Below, in pieces: positions 17,611-24,891 of a stretch of DNA of 64,000 nt (the first letter of the stretch is position 1; every line of letters begins with the position of its first letter). The notes below the pieces were generated by a model, which was not told where the DNA came from, did not search any database, and saw only the letters and a list, made by a program, of their open reading frames with translations. The stretch spans positions 3,844,001 through 3,908,000 of the forward strand of contig NZ_CP172056.1 of assembly GCF_049860565.1 (NCBI RefSeq), read 5' to 3'. The stretch is from Desulfitobacterium_A nosdiversum. GTDB lineage: Bacteria > Bacillota > Desulfitobacteriia > Desulfitobacteriales > Desulfitobacteriaceae. Position numbers and translations under genes: made by a program.

Positions 17611-18303
17611 TTATTCCCTCCGAATAAGCACTAGGCTTAAATAATCGATCTTTTCCATTTCGTCCTGCTCTGTCAGTTCGCAAATCTCTTCCCCCGCTTG
17701 CCCGACACGAGTTGCTAAAATCGCCTTTCCCCCGCTTTTTTGGAGATTTCGAAGAACCTCCGGCAGATTGCGTGAAGCCTTCATCATCACCACGTTGGGA
17801 ATCTCTGTGTATTGATCCAGGCCTTCAACCCCTGGCAATACCAGGAGGGGTTCATCTCCCGTCGCTAAAGGTTGATTCACTTTCGCAGCGGCTGCTGCCA
17901 TGGCCGTAATTCCCGGAACTGTTTCAATTTGTTCGGGGTTCAACTCTTTTTTCAAGAGGTTCAAAAGATAAATATACGTGCTGTAGAAAGACGGGTCCCC
18001 CAAGGTTAGGAACGCCACAGATTTACCGGTATGCATGACTTCCATGATCTGATCTGCAGCATTTTGCCAGGCCTTTTGGAGTACTTCTTTATTTGAAGTC
18101 ATCGGCATTTCCAGCTCAAGTATCCGAACATTCTCGGGGCAATGAACTTTGGCAATGTCCCAAGCGACACTCTCCCGCTCCATCCTTGATTTTGGCACAG
18201 CAATTATATCCACATTTTTCAACACTCCAACAGCCCTCAGGGTTAAAAGCTGCGGATCCCCCGGTCCAACTCCAATTCCATAAAACTTTCCTTCGATTGC
18301 CAT
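17611..18303 (-). CDS. cbiL: Cobalt-factor II (precorrin-2) C20-methyltransferase CbiL
   Basis: SAM-dependent C20 methylation of cobalt-sirohydrochlorin derivatives. The 230 residues have GIGVGPGDPQLLTLRA (10-25), LTLGDPSFYSTYIYLL near 98-113, VPGITAMAAAAA, and the late MMKASRNLPEVL. RBS GGAGAAGGA lies upstream of the ATG. Fits the CobI/CbiL subfamily by length and the DPSFYSTY motif. Confidence 0.95.
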   Translation of the reverse strand: MAIEGKFYGIGVGPGDPQLLTLRAVGVLKNVDIIAVPKSRMERESVAWDIAKVHCPENVRILELEMPMTSNKEVLQKAWQNAADQIMEVMHTGKSVAFLTLGDPSFYSTYIYLLNLLKKELNPEQIETVPGITAMAAAAAKVNQPLATGDEPLLVLPGVEGLDQYTEIPNVVMMKASRNLPEVLRNLQKSGGKAILATRVGQAGEEICELTEQDEMEKIDYLSLVLIRRE

Positions 18304-18336
18304 CTAAGACTTCCTTCTCCCTATCTGAATTCAAAT

Positions 18337-19542
18337 CTATTGACTCGCTTTTGTCGCACTCAAAATAAATACAGGATTTAAGGCCTGTGCCATATGAAAG
18401 TTCTTTATACCTTTCCAACGAACAGCTTGAATAGAGATAACATCAATCTCCTTGTAAGCCAGTTGCTGCAGAAGTTCTAAACCACTCCCTACCGTCTCTA
18501 AGGTAATCGCTGTCATAACCATTCTCCCGCCTTTCCGCAGAGGGAGCCTCTCGATAATTTCTTTGAGGTGACCGTTGCTTCCCCCAATTAAACATACATC
18601 AACTAAAGGAAGCTCATTAAAAGGCTCAGGGGCTGTTCCCCGAAACAGCTGCAGATTAGGAATCCCAAACTTTGCTCGGTTCAATAAAATAAGCTCTTGA
18701 GCCTCCGGATCTTCTTCGACAGCAAAAACAAGTCCCCTCTTTGCTAAACGGGCAGCTTCAATACTTAAGCTTCCCGTCCCGGCTCCGACATCCAAAACTT
18801 TGTCTGTCTCTCGAATCTTTGCCTTAGCAAGGACCTGAACTCGAATTTCAGCCTTGGTCAGGGGAACTTTTCCCCGAATAAACTCCTCATCAGATATGCC
18901 CATACCTGTATCCGCCAAAAGTTGAACCTCTCCCGGATAGAGGATAACAATTGCATTATTGTATTCTGCAGTATCCTGTATTAAGTTATTGACCCTTGTC
19001 GTTATCCACTTTTCGTCAGGATAACCCAAACGGTTTCCCACGGATATTTCCAAATCAATCCTATGCTGCTTATAATAAGCCGCTACCTTCTGGGGAGTAT
19101 TTTCGCCTCCCGTAAGAATAGCTAAAGGTCTCTCAAGCGTCAATGGCAATCGCTCTAGCGGACGGCCGTGAACGCTTACAAATTCAGCCTCTTGCCAAGG
19201 CAGACCCGCACGGGCAAAAGCAAATTGCATTGAACTGATCCCTGGATAAACAATAATTTCCGTTTCCGGGAACTCTCGTTTTAACATGGGCAGGAAACTG
19301 TAAAATCCCGGATCTCCAGAAACTAAAACCCCTACCTGTTTTTTTTCGGCTAAGGATACACGTATCTGCTGAATTCCTTCGCTTAGTTTTCCCGAGAGAA
19401 TGTGGCTTTCTCCCTGAAAATTAGGAAAGAGTTCAAGCGCGCGTTTTCCGCCTAATAATACTTCACAGGACGCAACAACTTCATCTATTGCAGGCGGAAG
19501 CCATTCCCTGCTGCCCGGTCCTATTCCGATGACTTTTATCAT
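18337..19542 (-). CDS. cbiET: Fused CbiE-CbiT: C7 methylase, then C15 methylase/C12-decarboxylase
   Basis: One polypeptide with both activities acting on cobalt-precorrin-7 and -6B. The N-terminal CbiE tetrapyrrole methylase domain starts IGIGPGSREWLPP and has VSGDPGFYSFL. The C-terminal CbiT Rossmann methyltransferase has VLDVGAGTGSLSIEAARLA, and CLIGGSNGHLKEI is CbiT-typical. The best start is the ATG at 19542 behind GGGGGGAAA; the frame stays open 16 codons further upstream without an RBS. First gene after the cobalamin riboswitch, so it is directly under B12 control. Confidence 0.93.
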   Translation of the reverse strand: MIKVIGIGPGSREWLPPAIDEVVASCEVLLGGKRALELFPNFQGESHILSGKLSEGIQQIRVSLAEKKQVGVLVSGDPGFYSFLPMLKREFPETEIIVYPGISSMQFAFARAGLPWQEAEFVSVHGRPLERLPLTLERPLAILTGGENTPQKVAAYYKQHRIDLEISVGNRLGYPDEKWITTRVNNLIQDTAEYNNAIVILYPGEVQLLADTGMGISDEEFIRGKVPLTKAEIRVQVLAKAKIRETDKVLDVGAGTGSLSIEAARLAKRGLVFAVEEDPEAQELILLNRAKFGIPNLQLFRGTAPEPFNELPLVDVCLIGGSNGHLKEIIERLPLRKGGRMVMTAITLETVGSGLELLQQLAYKEIDVISIQAVRWKGIKNFHMAQALNPVFILSATKASQ

Positions 19543-19640
19543 TATTTTCCCCCCACGACTCAACCCGAACGTTATAAAGTAATCATACAATTAAATCCTA
19601 TATATTTCCATATCAGAATTTTCTAAAAGGATTTGCTCAT

Positions 19641-19669
19641 AAAAAAAGATAAGCCTTGAACGACTCATC
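19641..19669 (-). terminator. Expression-platform terminator of the cobalamin riboswitch
   Basis: On the minus strand GATGAGTC (19662-19669) pairs with GGCTTATC (19648-19655) with two G-U pairs and a 6-nt loop, followed by seven T (19641-19647). It lies between the aptamer and cbiET, as expected for transcriptional attenuation. Confidence 0.8.
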
Positions 19670-19735
19670 CTGGGTATGGTTTATAGCTTAAGCATTCTAA
19701 ACACATCCCTATCGCTCGTAGGTTAGTGAACTATT

Positions 19736-19882
19736 AAGGCAGGTCTCCTGGCTTCAAGTTTTGCTCCTTTCCCCTTCCCGGTTGCCCAGTGGGTATAATG
19801 AAAGGATACCTTGTTTTCACAGTGGCGGGACCGCGTCGGAATCACACCGACTTCCCTTTTAATCCTCCGCAGAGGAACCTTA
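19736..19882 (-). ncRNA. Cobalamin (AdoCbl) riboswitch
   Basis: The minus strand contains the B12-box AGCCAGGAGACCTGCC (about 19738-19753), the conserved GCCACTGT (about 19817-19825), and the GGGAAGTCGGTG core hairpin (about 19848-19858). A terminator lies 70 nt downstream. It represses the cbiET-cbiC operon when cobalamin is plentiful. It lies between cbiD and cbiET rather than at the start of the cluster, so cbiD escapes this control unless it has its own. It accounts for the 350-bp gap 19591-19940. Confidence 0.95.
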
Positions 19883-19940
19883 ACTTATATTTCATATTAA
19901 AATGTCATTTTATAATTATTATTCTATTCTAGAACGTCCC

Positions 19941-21082
19941 TTAAAATCCTTCTATCTGCCACTTCCATTTTTCTTGAATCCAGTGCCGCGCATTTTCATC
20001 CCATCCAATGAAGCTTCCGTCGAGTAAGGTTAATACCGTTCCAACTTTCAATCTTCCCTGAACGTGCTCCATTGCGCGTTTACTCGCCAGAGCCGCAATT
20101 TTATGTATTATGCTTTGTTCTCCCCATGCAATAAGCTCGGTAGCCGCCCCTTCTGTTGTTGGAAATTCTGAAAGACGTATTAACTTATCTAAAGAAAGTC
20201 CTTGAAGTGCGGCATGAGCCACAAGGATTTCCATGCGTGCATCTGCTACACGGTTATGTGTGTGGAAGATGCCGCCAGCCACTTTAATTAACTTGCCAAT
20301 ATGTCCTAAGAGAATCACCTTCTCGACCTTGCGATAAGCCGCTTCCTCCAGAATAAAACCGATAAAATTGCTTGTTTGAACAATAGCTTCTGTCGGTACT
20401 CCTAATTTCTCCGCAGCTGTTCGAAAACCATAATGGCCCGGTGTCAAAATAAGCGTCTGGTGATCATAAGCCAGTGCCTGATCTAATTCTGGCAGAATGG
20501 AATTTTTAAATGCTTCTTCCGACATAGGTCGAACTATTCCTGTAGTCCCCAAAATCGAAATACCTCCGAGAATTCCCAATCTTGGATTCAAGGTTTGCCA
20601 AGCAATTCGTTCACCATAAGGAACTTCAATCCACACTTCAATTTCCTCAACAGGAAATACCTCACGGACTGCACTTTGAATCATTTGCTGCGGGACTGGA
20701 TTGATTGCGCATTGACCAACGGGCACTTGAAGCCCCCGTTTGGTAACAGTGCCTACCCCTTTTCCGCCACGGATATGAATCTCACCCTCACCCGAAAGGC
20801 ATCGGACCCTGGCCTGGATTTCAAGTCCATGGGTAATATCCGGATCATCACCCGCATCTTTGATAATCCCTGCTCTCCCCAAAGGTTCTCCTTTTCTGTC
20901 CATTTATCTGTCCATTTAAGAGGAAGATTCAAGCGTTCACCGCTTGGCAGCGGAATTTCTATTGTCGAATCCAAAGATTTATCAATTAAAACAAGACAGG
21001 CTGCCTTCGCTGCCCCAGCTGCACAGCTTCCTGTTGTATATCCCATCCGCCACTCGTGTGCATCTTTATCCCTGTGACCCAA
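19941..21082 (-). CDS. cbiD: Cobalt-precorrin-5B C1-methyltransferase CbiD, interrupted by an apparent 1-nt frameshift
   Basis: SAM-dependent C1 methylation in the anaerobic B12 pathway. The N-terminal third (GYTTGSCAAGAAKAA, then PSGERLNLPL) is in one frame. The remainder (AGIIKDAGDDPDITHG, GGKGVGTVTKRGLQVPVG, LTPGHYGF, VGTVLTLLDGSF) is in the -1 frame. The switch lies at 20885-20920, where AGAAAAGG at 20890-20897 would restore the frame with one more A. A 12-bp direct repeat TAAATGGACAGA (20895-20918) lies beside it. The start is uncertain: TTG at 21082 has a GGTGG 10 nt upstream; TTG at 21136 and ATG at 21046 are alternatives. With both parts joined, the length is normal. Confidence 0.88.
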
Positions 21083-21328
21083 ACCTTTATATCCACCCTT
21101 CTTTAACTGGAAGTATCTCCTACAGACAAACCTCAATGTATCTATTTAATTTTAACTCAGAACCTTCATTATAGATACTTCTCCTACTGTAAATAAAATC
21201 TTCCTAAATCATATAATATCTTCTTTTTTAAATCGTAAAATATTAAGTATTAAAACCAACCGATAGACTTAATCTCACCCTTGTACTTAAGAATGCATAA
21301 GCTGTAATTAGAAGGCGAGGTGAACCGA

Positions 21329-21661
21329 ATGAGGCGATTAGAATCAGATTATCATGTTCATTCTTATCGAGTCCCTACTTCCTATACCAACGGTCATATT
21401 CATTGGATGGCCGGGGTTACAGGTCCCCCTGTTCCCATGGGGCCATCTCATGTTCATTATTATAGTACTGTAACAACCTTCGATCAGGGGCACCTTCACT
21501 GTGCAAGCGGCGTCACAGGTCACAGTATACCATGCCCAGAAGGCGGACACACACATCTTCTGACTGGCTGTACAAGCGTCGATCATTATCATTCACATTA
21601 TTATGGATCTTATACTGGGAATGAAGAAGCTTCCATGTTATTTCAAAGGAGAGCGATTTAG
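21329..21661 (+). CDS. YmaF-like histidine-rich protein
   Basis: A 110-residue protein with many His residues in repeated GH-H patterns: NGHIHWMAGVTG, SHVHYYS, GHLHCASGVTG, GGHTHLLTGCTS, DHYHSHYYG. It contains about three 30-residue units of the form GH-H---G-TG, as in the YmaF family of Bacillus, whose function is unknown. No signal peptide. The dense His pairs suggest metal binding (inference). The ATG at 21329 has GAGGTG 6 nt upstream; a GTG three codons earlier overlaps that RBS. Divergent from cbiD. Confidence 0.8.
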   Translation: MRRLESDYHVHSYRVPTSYTNGHIHWMAGVTGPPVPMGPSHVHYYSTVTTFDQGHLHCASGVTGHSIPCPEGGHTHLLTGCTSVDHYHSHYYGSYTGNEEASMLFQRRAI

Positions 21662-21698
21662 AATAACTTCTTTACTCTTTAACCGGTTTAAAGACAAT

Positions 21699-21718
21699 CC
21701 CTTGGCCTTTGCCAAGGG
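21699..21718 (+). terminator. Hairpin after the YmaF-like gene
   Basis: CCCTTGGC (21699-21706) pairs perfectly with GCCAAGGG (21711-21718) across a CTTT loop. Only scattered T residues follow, so it is a weak terminator at best. Confidence 0.5.
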
Positions 21719-21839
21719 CACTTACATATTTTCTCAATAATTTAAGAAAACGAATAGGCCAACTTTCTCCCGCCTTATTTTGGAATATTATACCACTAGA
21801 TCAATGTATTTAATTATTTTTCTAAGGTGGTGGAAATTC

Positions 21840-22112
21840 ATGTACTATTATCCTTATCATTATCTTCCATGCTGTTATCCTTCTTACGGCACTTTTCGGG
21901 GGTACGAACCCCTTTCTTGGGAATTATACGAAGAACGCTTTGAACCGGCTTGGTGGGAAAGATTAGAAAGACAAATGGGTTTCCTTCCCGGCAGAGAACC
22001 TTTATGGTGGGAAAGACTTGAAGAACAGCTTGAACCCAGCTGGTTGCAGCGTGAAGAACGCAGACTTGGCATTCCTCAACCGTACACTTCTCGTTTCGGG
22101 ATTCCCAAATGA
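21840..22112 (+). CDS. Small Trp/Glu-rich repeat protein, unknown function
   Basis: A 90-residue protein not recognised as a known family. The N-terminus is very aromatic (MYYYPYHYLPCCYPSYG). The rest is about four degenerate copies of a 15-25-residue unit with the core PxWWERLExQ: PLSWELYEERF, PAWWERLERQ, PLWWERLEEQ and PSWLQREERR. The ATG at 21840 is chosen because AAGGTGG lies 8 nt before it; the frame is open for 20 more codons upstream without an RBS. A strong terminator follows. Tyr/Trp-rich small proteins of this kind are often spore-coat or surface proteins, but that is only a guess. Confidence 0.7.
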   Translation: MYYYPYHYLPCCYPSYGTFRGYEPLSWELYEERFEPAWWERLERQMGFLPGREPLWWERLEEQLEPSWLQREERRLGIPQPYTSRFGIPK

Positions 22113-22156
22113 TGCTGAACTTTCATTTTTAAGAACTTGAAACTATTATACAAAAC

Positions 22157-22187
22157 GCACGAGTTTTAAAATGTTAAAAGCTCGTGC
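22157..22187 (+). terminator. Terminator after the Trp/Glu-repeat gene
   Basis: GCACGAG (22157-22163) pairs with CTCGTGC (22181-22187), extended inward by TTTTAA/TTAAAA with one bulge, followed by ATTTATTT. Confidence 0.8.
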
Positions 22188-22311
22188 ATTTATTTAACAA
22201 TTTTCTTCTTGTACCTGCTATGAATCCTTCCTGCTTTTCATTTGGCTATTTGTGGAATAAAATGAACATATACTCTGACATAGAAAAAGAAAACGGATAA
22301 CAGGAGGTACC

Positions 22312-24123
22312 ATGAAAGAACCCCATAAAAGTTATAATTTAAGGATCAAGACTTATGAAAAACTATTGGAGAAGCAACAGCGAACTGCCAATCGTTTGAG
22401 CAACTATCGAATAACCGCCATTGTCTTAGGATTTGCCTTAGCCTTCTTTATCTATCGAACCATAAATCCTTTAATAGGTATGTCTTTTGGATTTATTACG
22501 CTCATTGTCTTTGGATATCTCGCGTTTCAACACAAGCGCGTTCTTTCTCTACTTAATTCCTTAAGAATATTAATAGATCTAAACCGACAGGGAGAATACC
22601 GCTTATCCGGAAATTGGATCAATTTTACGGATTCAGGTGAAGACTTTAAAGATGACGCCCATCCTTATGCTTCTGATTTGGACTTATTCGGACAAGGGTC
22701 GTTTTTTCAATGGATTAACTCGGCTCATACCCCTATGGGACGTGAAGCTTTAGCAAACATACTCAAAAACCCGCTAAAAGATCCTTCACAGATTATGGAA
22801 CGGCAAGCCGCTGTAACAGAGCTGGCCCGAAAATTAGACTGGCGCCAGCGCTTTGAATTGGAAGGAATCCTCATCTCCAATCAGCTTAAGCCTCCCGCCC
22901 CTCTTTTACGATGGGCAGAGGAATCAAACGAGGCCTATTTGCAACCTTCGCTTAAGCTCGGTGTTCGTGTTCTTCCCGCAGTAGCCCTTCTCATGATTAT
23001 TCTCTATGCTTTTCACTTTTTTGTACTCTGGCAAATTCCTGTTCTACTCGTCCTCATTCAATACATACTTCTTAGAATCTATAGCAAAAGTCGTTCACAG
23101 GTTCTTTCCATAGTTTATCGCTATGAGGCCAGTTTAAAAACGTATGCTCAAATGCTCAAACATCTTGAAAAACAGACGTTTACATCACCTTGGCTTAAAG
23201 TGCGCCAAGAGAATCTTCACAATTCCAAGGGCCGAACGGCGTATCAGCAAATTCAAAAACTTTCTCAGATCTCCGAACGCATTTCTAACCGAGAAAATGC
23301 AATATTTATGATCGTTAATATCCTAACCCTTTGGGACTATCAATGTATGATTGCCTTGGAAGAATGGAAAAAGGAATCCGGAAAGCGTTTAAGGCAATGG
23401 CTGGAAGTCCTTGCTGAGGTTGAAGCACTCTCCAGCCTGGCCAATATTCGCTTTGAGAACCCAGAATGGATTATGCCGACAATAGACGATCAGAACAGAT
23501 TATCCGCTAAAAAAATGGGACACCCGCTGCTTACTCAAAAAAGAGTGTGCAACGACTTTGAGATGAATCAAACCTCAACTATCACATTGATTACCGGCTC
23601 AAACATGTCTGGAAAAAGCACCTTTCTCAGAACCGTAGGAAGCAATCTTGTTCTTTCGTATATCGGTGTTCCCGTCTGTGCCGAACAATTCCGCTGCTCA
23701 AGGATGAATCTTTGGACATGCATGCGGGTCAGCGATAATTTAGAGCAAAGCATCTCTTCGTTCTATGCAGAAATTCTACGAATCAAACAGATCGTTGAAG
23801 CCGCCAAAACCGACAAGCCGGTATTTTTCCTCCTCGATGAAATTTTTAAAGGGACCAATTCCCATGACCGTCATTTTGGCGCCAAAGCGTTGATTAAACA
23901 ATTGCAAAAGGATGGCGCACTGGGACTTATCTCGACCCATGACCTAGAGCTTGGAGAGCTTGAAACAGAAAGTAACGGTCGTATTAAAAACTATCATTTC
24001 CGAGAGTATTATCAGAATCAGGAAATTCGTTTTGATTATACGCTGAGGAAAGGAATTTCAACAACGAGAAATGCTTTATATCTTATTAAGATGGCAGGAA
24101 TTGAACTCGAGGAAAATACTTAA
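22312..24123 (+). CDS. Membrane-anchored MutS-family ATPase
   Basis: A 603-residue MutS homologue without the mismatch-recognition domain. Two hydrophobic pairs of segments (about 35-85 and 220-255) suggest membrane anchoring. A MutS core/lever helical region lies at about 100-400. The C-terminal ABC-type MutS ATPase has Walker A TGSNMSGKST near 427-436, Walker B FFLLDEIFKGTNS near 503-515 and STHD near 541. It belongs to the poorly characterised MutS-related proteins of Firmicutes and Bacteroidetes, not to MutS1 or MutS2 (no Smr domain). RBS AGGAGG. It ends against the convergent phosphatase gene. Role unknown. Confidence 0.85.
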   Translation: MKEPHKSYNLRIKTYEKLLEKQQRTANRLSNYRITAIVLGFALAFFIYRTINPLIGMSFGFITLIVFGYLAFQHKRVLSLLNSLRILIDLNRQGEYRLSGNWINFTDSGEDFKDDAHPYASDLDLFGQGSFFQWINSAHTPMGREALANILKNPLKDPSQIMERQAAVTELARKLDWRQRFELEGILISNQLKPPAPLLRWAEESNEAYLQPSLKLGVRVLPAVALLMIILYAFHFFVLWQIPVLLVLIQYILLRIYSKSRSQVLSIVYRYEASLKTYAQMLKHLEKQTFTSPWLKVRQENLHNSKGRTAYQQIQKLSQISERISNRENAIFMIVNILTLWDYQCMIALEEWKKESGKRLRQWLEVLAEVEALSSLANIRFENPEWIMPTIDDQNRLSAKKMGHPLLTQKRVCNDFEMNQTSTITLITGSNMSGKSTFLRTVGSNLVLSYIGVPVCAEQFRCSRMNLWTCMRVSDNLEQSISSFYAEILRIKQIVEAAKTDKPVFFLLDEIFKGTNSHDRHFGAKALIKQLQKDGALGLISTHDLELGELETESNGRIKNYHFREYYQNQEIRFDYTLRKGISTTRNALYLIKMAGIELEENT

Positions 24124-24132
24124 GGAAAATAC

Positions 24133-24738
24133 TTAAGTGCTATTCATCTTTTCTACGCATAGCGTTTTGCCATTAAAACTGATCACATTTAAACATCCAT
24201 ATTCCTGCTTTAATTTAAAAATATTTCTAAGTGGCAGTCCTAAGGCATAAGCCAGGATGACCCTATTCACTCCTGCATGGGACACAAAAAGGATATCTTT
24301 TTGTGTCTCATTTATTATTCGTTCAAACACTGGAATAACCCGGTCATATAGATCTTTGAAACATTCTCCTCCAAAGGGTTTAAAATTGGCTGGATCCTGC
24401 CCTCGACGCTCAAACTCATCCGGGTAATTTGCTCGTATATCTGCAAATCTTTCACCTTCCCAAATACCCATATTAATTTCCCGGAGCTCCGGCAATACAA
24501 CAGGAACAAGACCTCTTCCCGCTCCTATGATTTCAGCTGTTTTTTGGGTCCGCCTTAAATTACTGCAATAGATCTGATCCAAAGGATTGGACTTTAAGGT
24601 TTGATAAAGCTTTTGAGCCTGCAAAATTCCCTCTTCAGTCAGTTCTAAGTCGGATTGACCTATATATCGTTTTTCCTCATCTGATTTAATTCGTCCGTGT
24701 CTCACGAGGTAAATTTTCTTTTTAGCCATTACCCTCAC
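24133..24738 (-). CDS. Histidine phosphatase (phosphoglycerate mutase-like; possibly CobC)
   Basis: A 201-residue member of the histidine phosphatase superfamily: catalytic YLVRHGRIKSDEEKR (residues 10-24), second Arg in SNLRRTQKTAE, Glu in EINMGIWEG, and late FVSHAGVNR holding the second catalytic His. Size and motifs suit alpha-ribazole-5'-phosphate phosphatase (CobC), which would fit the B12 cluster nearby, but cobinamide nucleotide genes (cobU, cobS, cobT) are not in the window and the family is broad. Probable start is the ATG encoding MAKKK, three codons in. Confidence 0.8.
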   Translation of the reverse strand: MRVMAKKKIYLVRHGRIKSDEEKRYIGQSDLELTEEGILQAQKLYQTLKSNPLDQIYCSNLRRTQKTAEIIGAGRGLVPVVLPELREINMGIWEGERFADIRANYPDEFERRGQDPANFKPFGGECFKDLYDRVIPVFERIINETQKDILFVSHAGVNRVILAYALGLPLRNIFKLKQEYGCLNVISFNGKTLCVEKMNST

Positions 24739-24830
24739 CTCAAATTAGATATATTTTCCAATTATAATTCAAATATCTCAAATTAAATCATATTAAATCA
24801 AATTAAATCTAACTAAATTCAATTCAATTG

Positions 24831-24860
24831 TTGAAAGGTTTTGATAACTTGCAGTATAAT
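24831..24860 (+). promoter_or_regulatory. Sigma-A promoter of the sigma-54 activator gene
   Basis: TTGAAA (24831-24836) and TATAAT (24855-24860) are separated by 18 bp and lie 32 bp before the ATG. Upstream, 24781-24820 holds four copies of an AAATTAAATC-like 10-bp unit, a helically phased A-tract arrangement that may act as an UP element or curved DNA. Confidence 0.65.
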
Positions 24861-24891
24861 TTGAATTAAGAAGTTAAAGGAGGACACACGG

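Noticed and set aside
20888..20900. Programmed -1 frameshift in cbiD
   Set aside because: The site lacks an X XXY YYZ slippery heptamer in the zero frame and no stimulatory structure is evident; a simple base loss explains it better.
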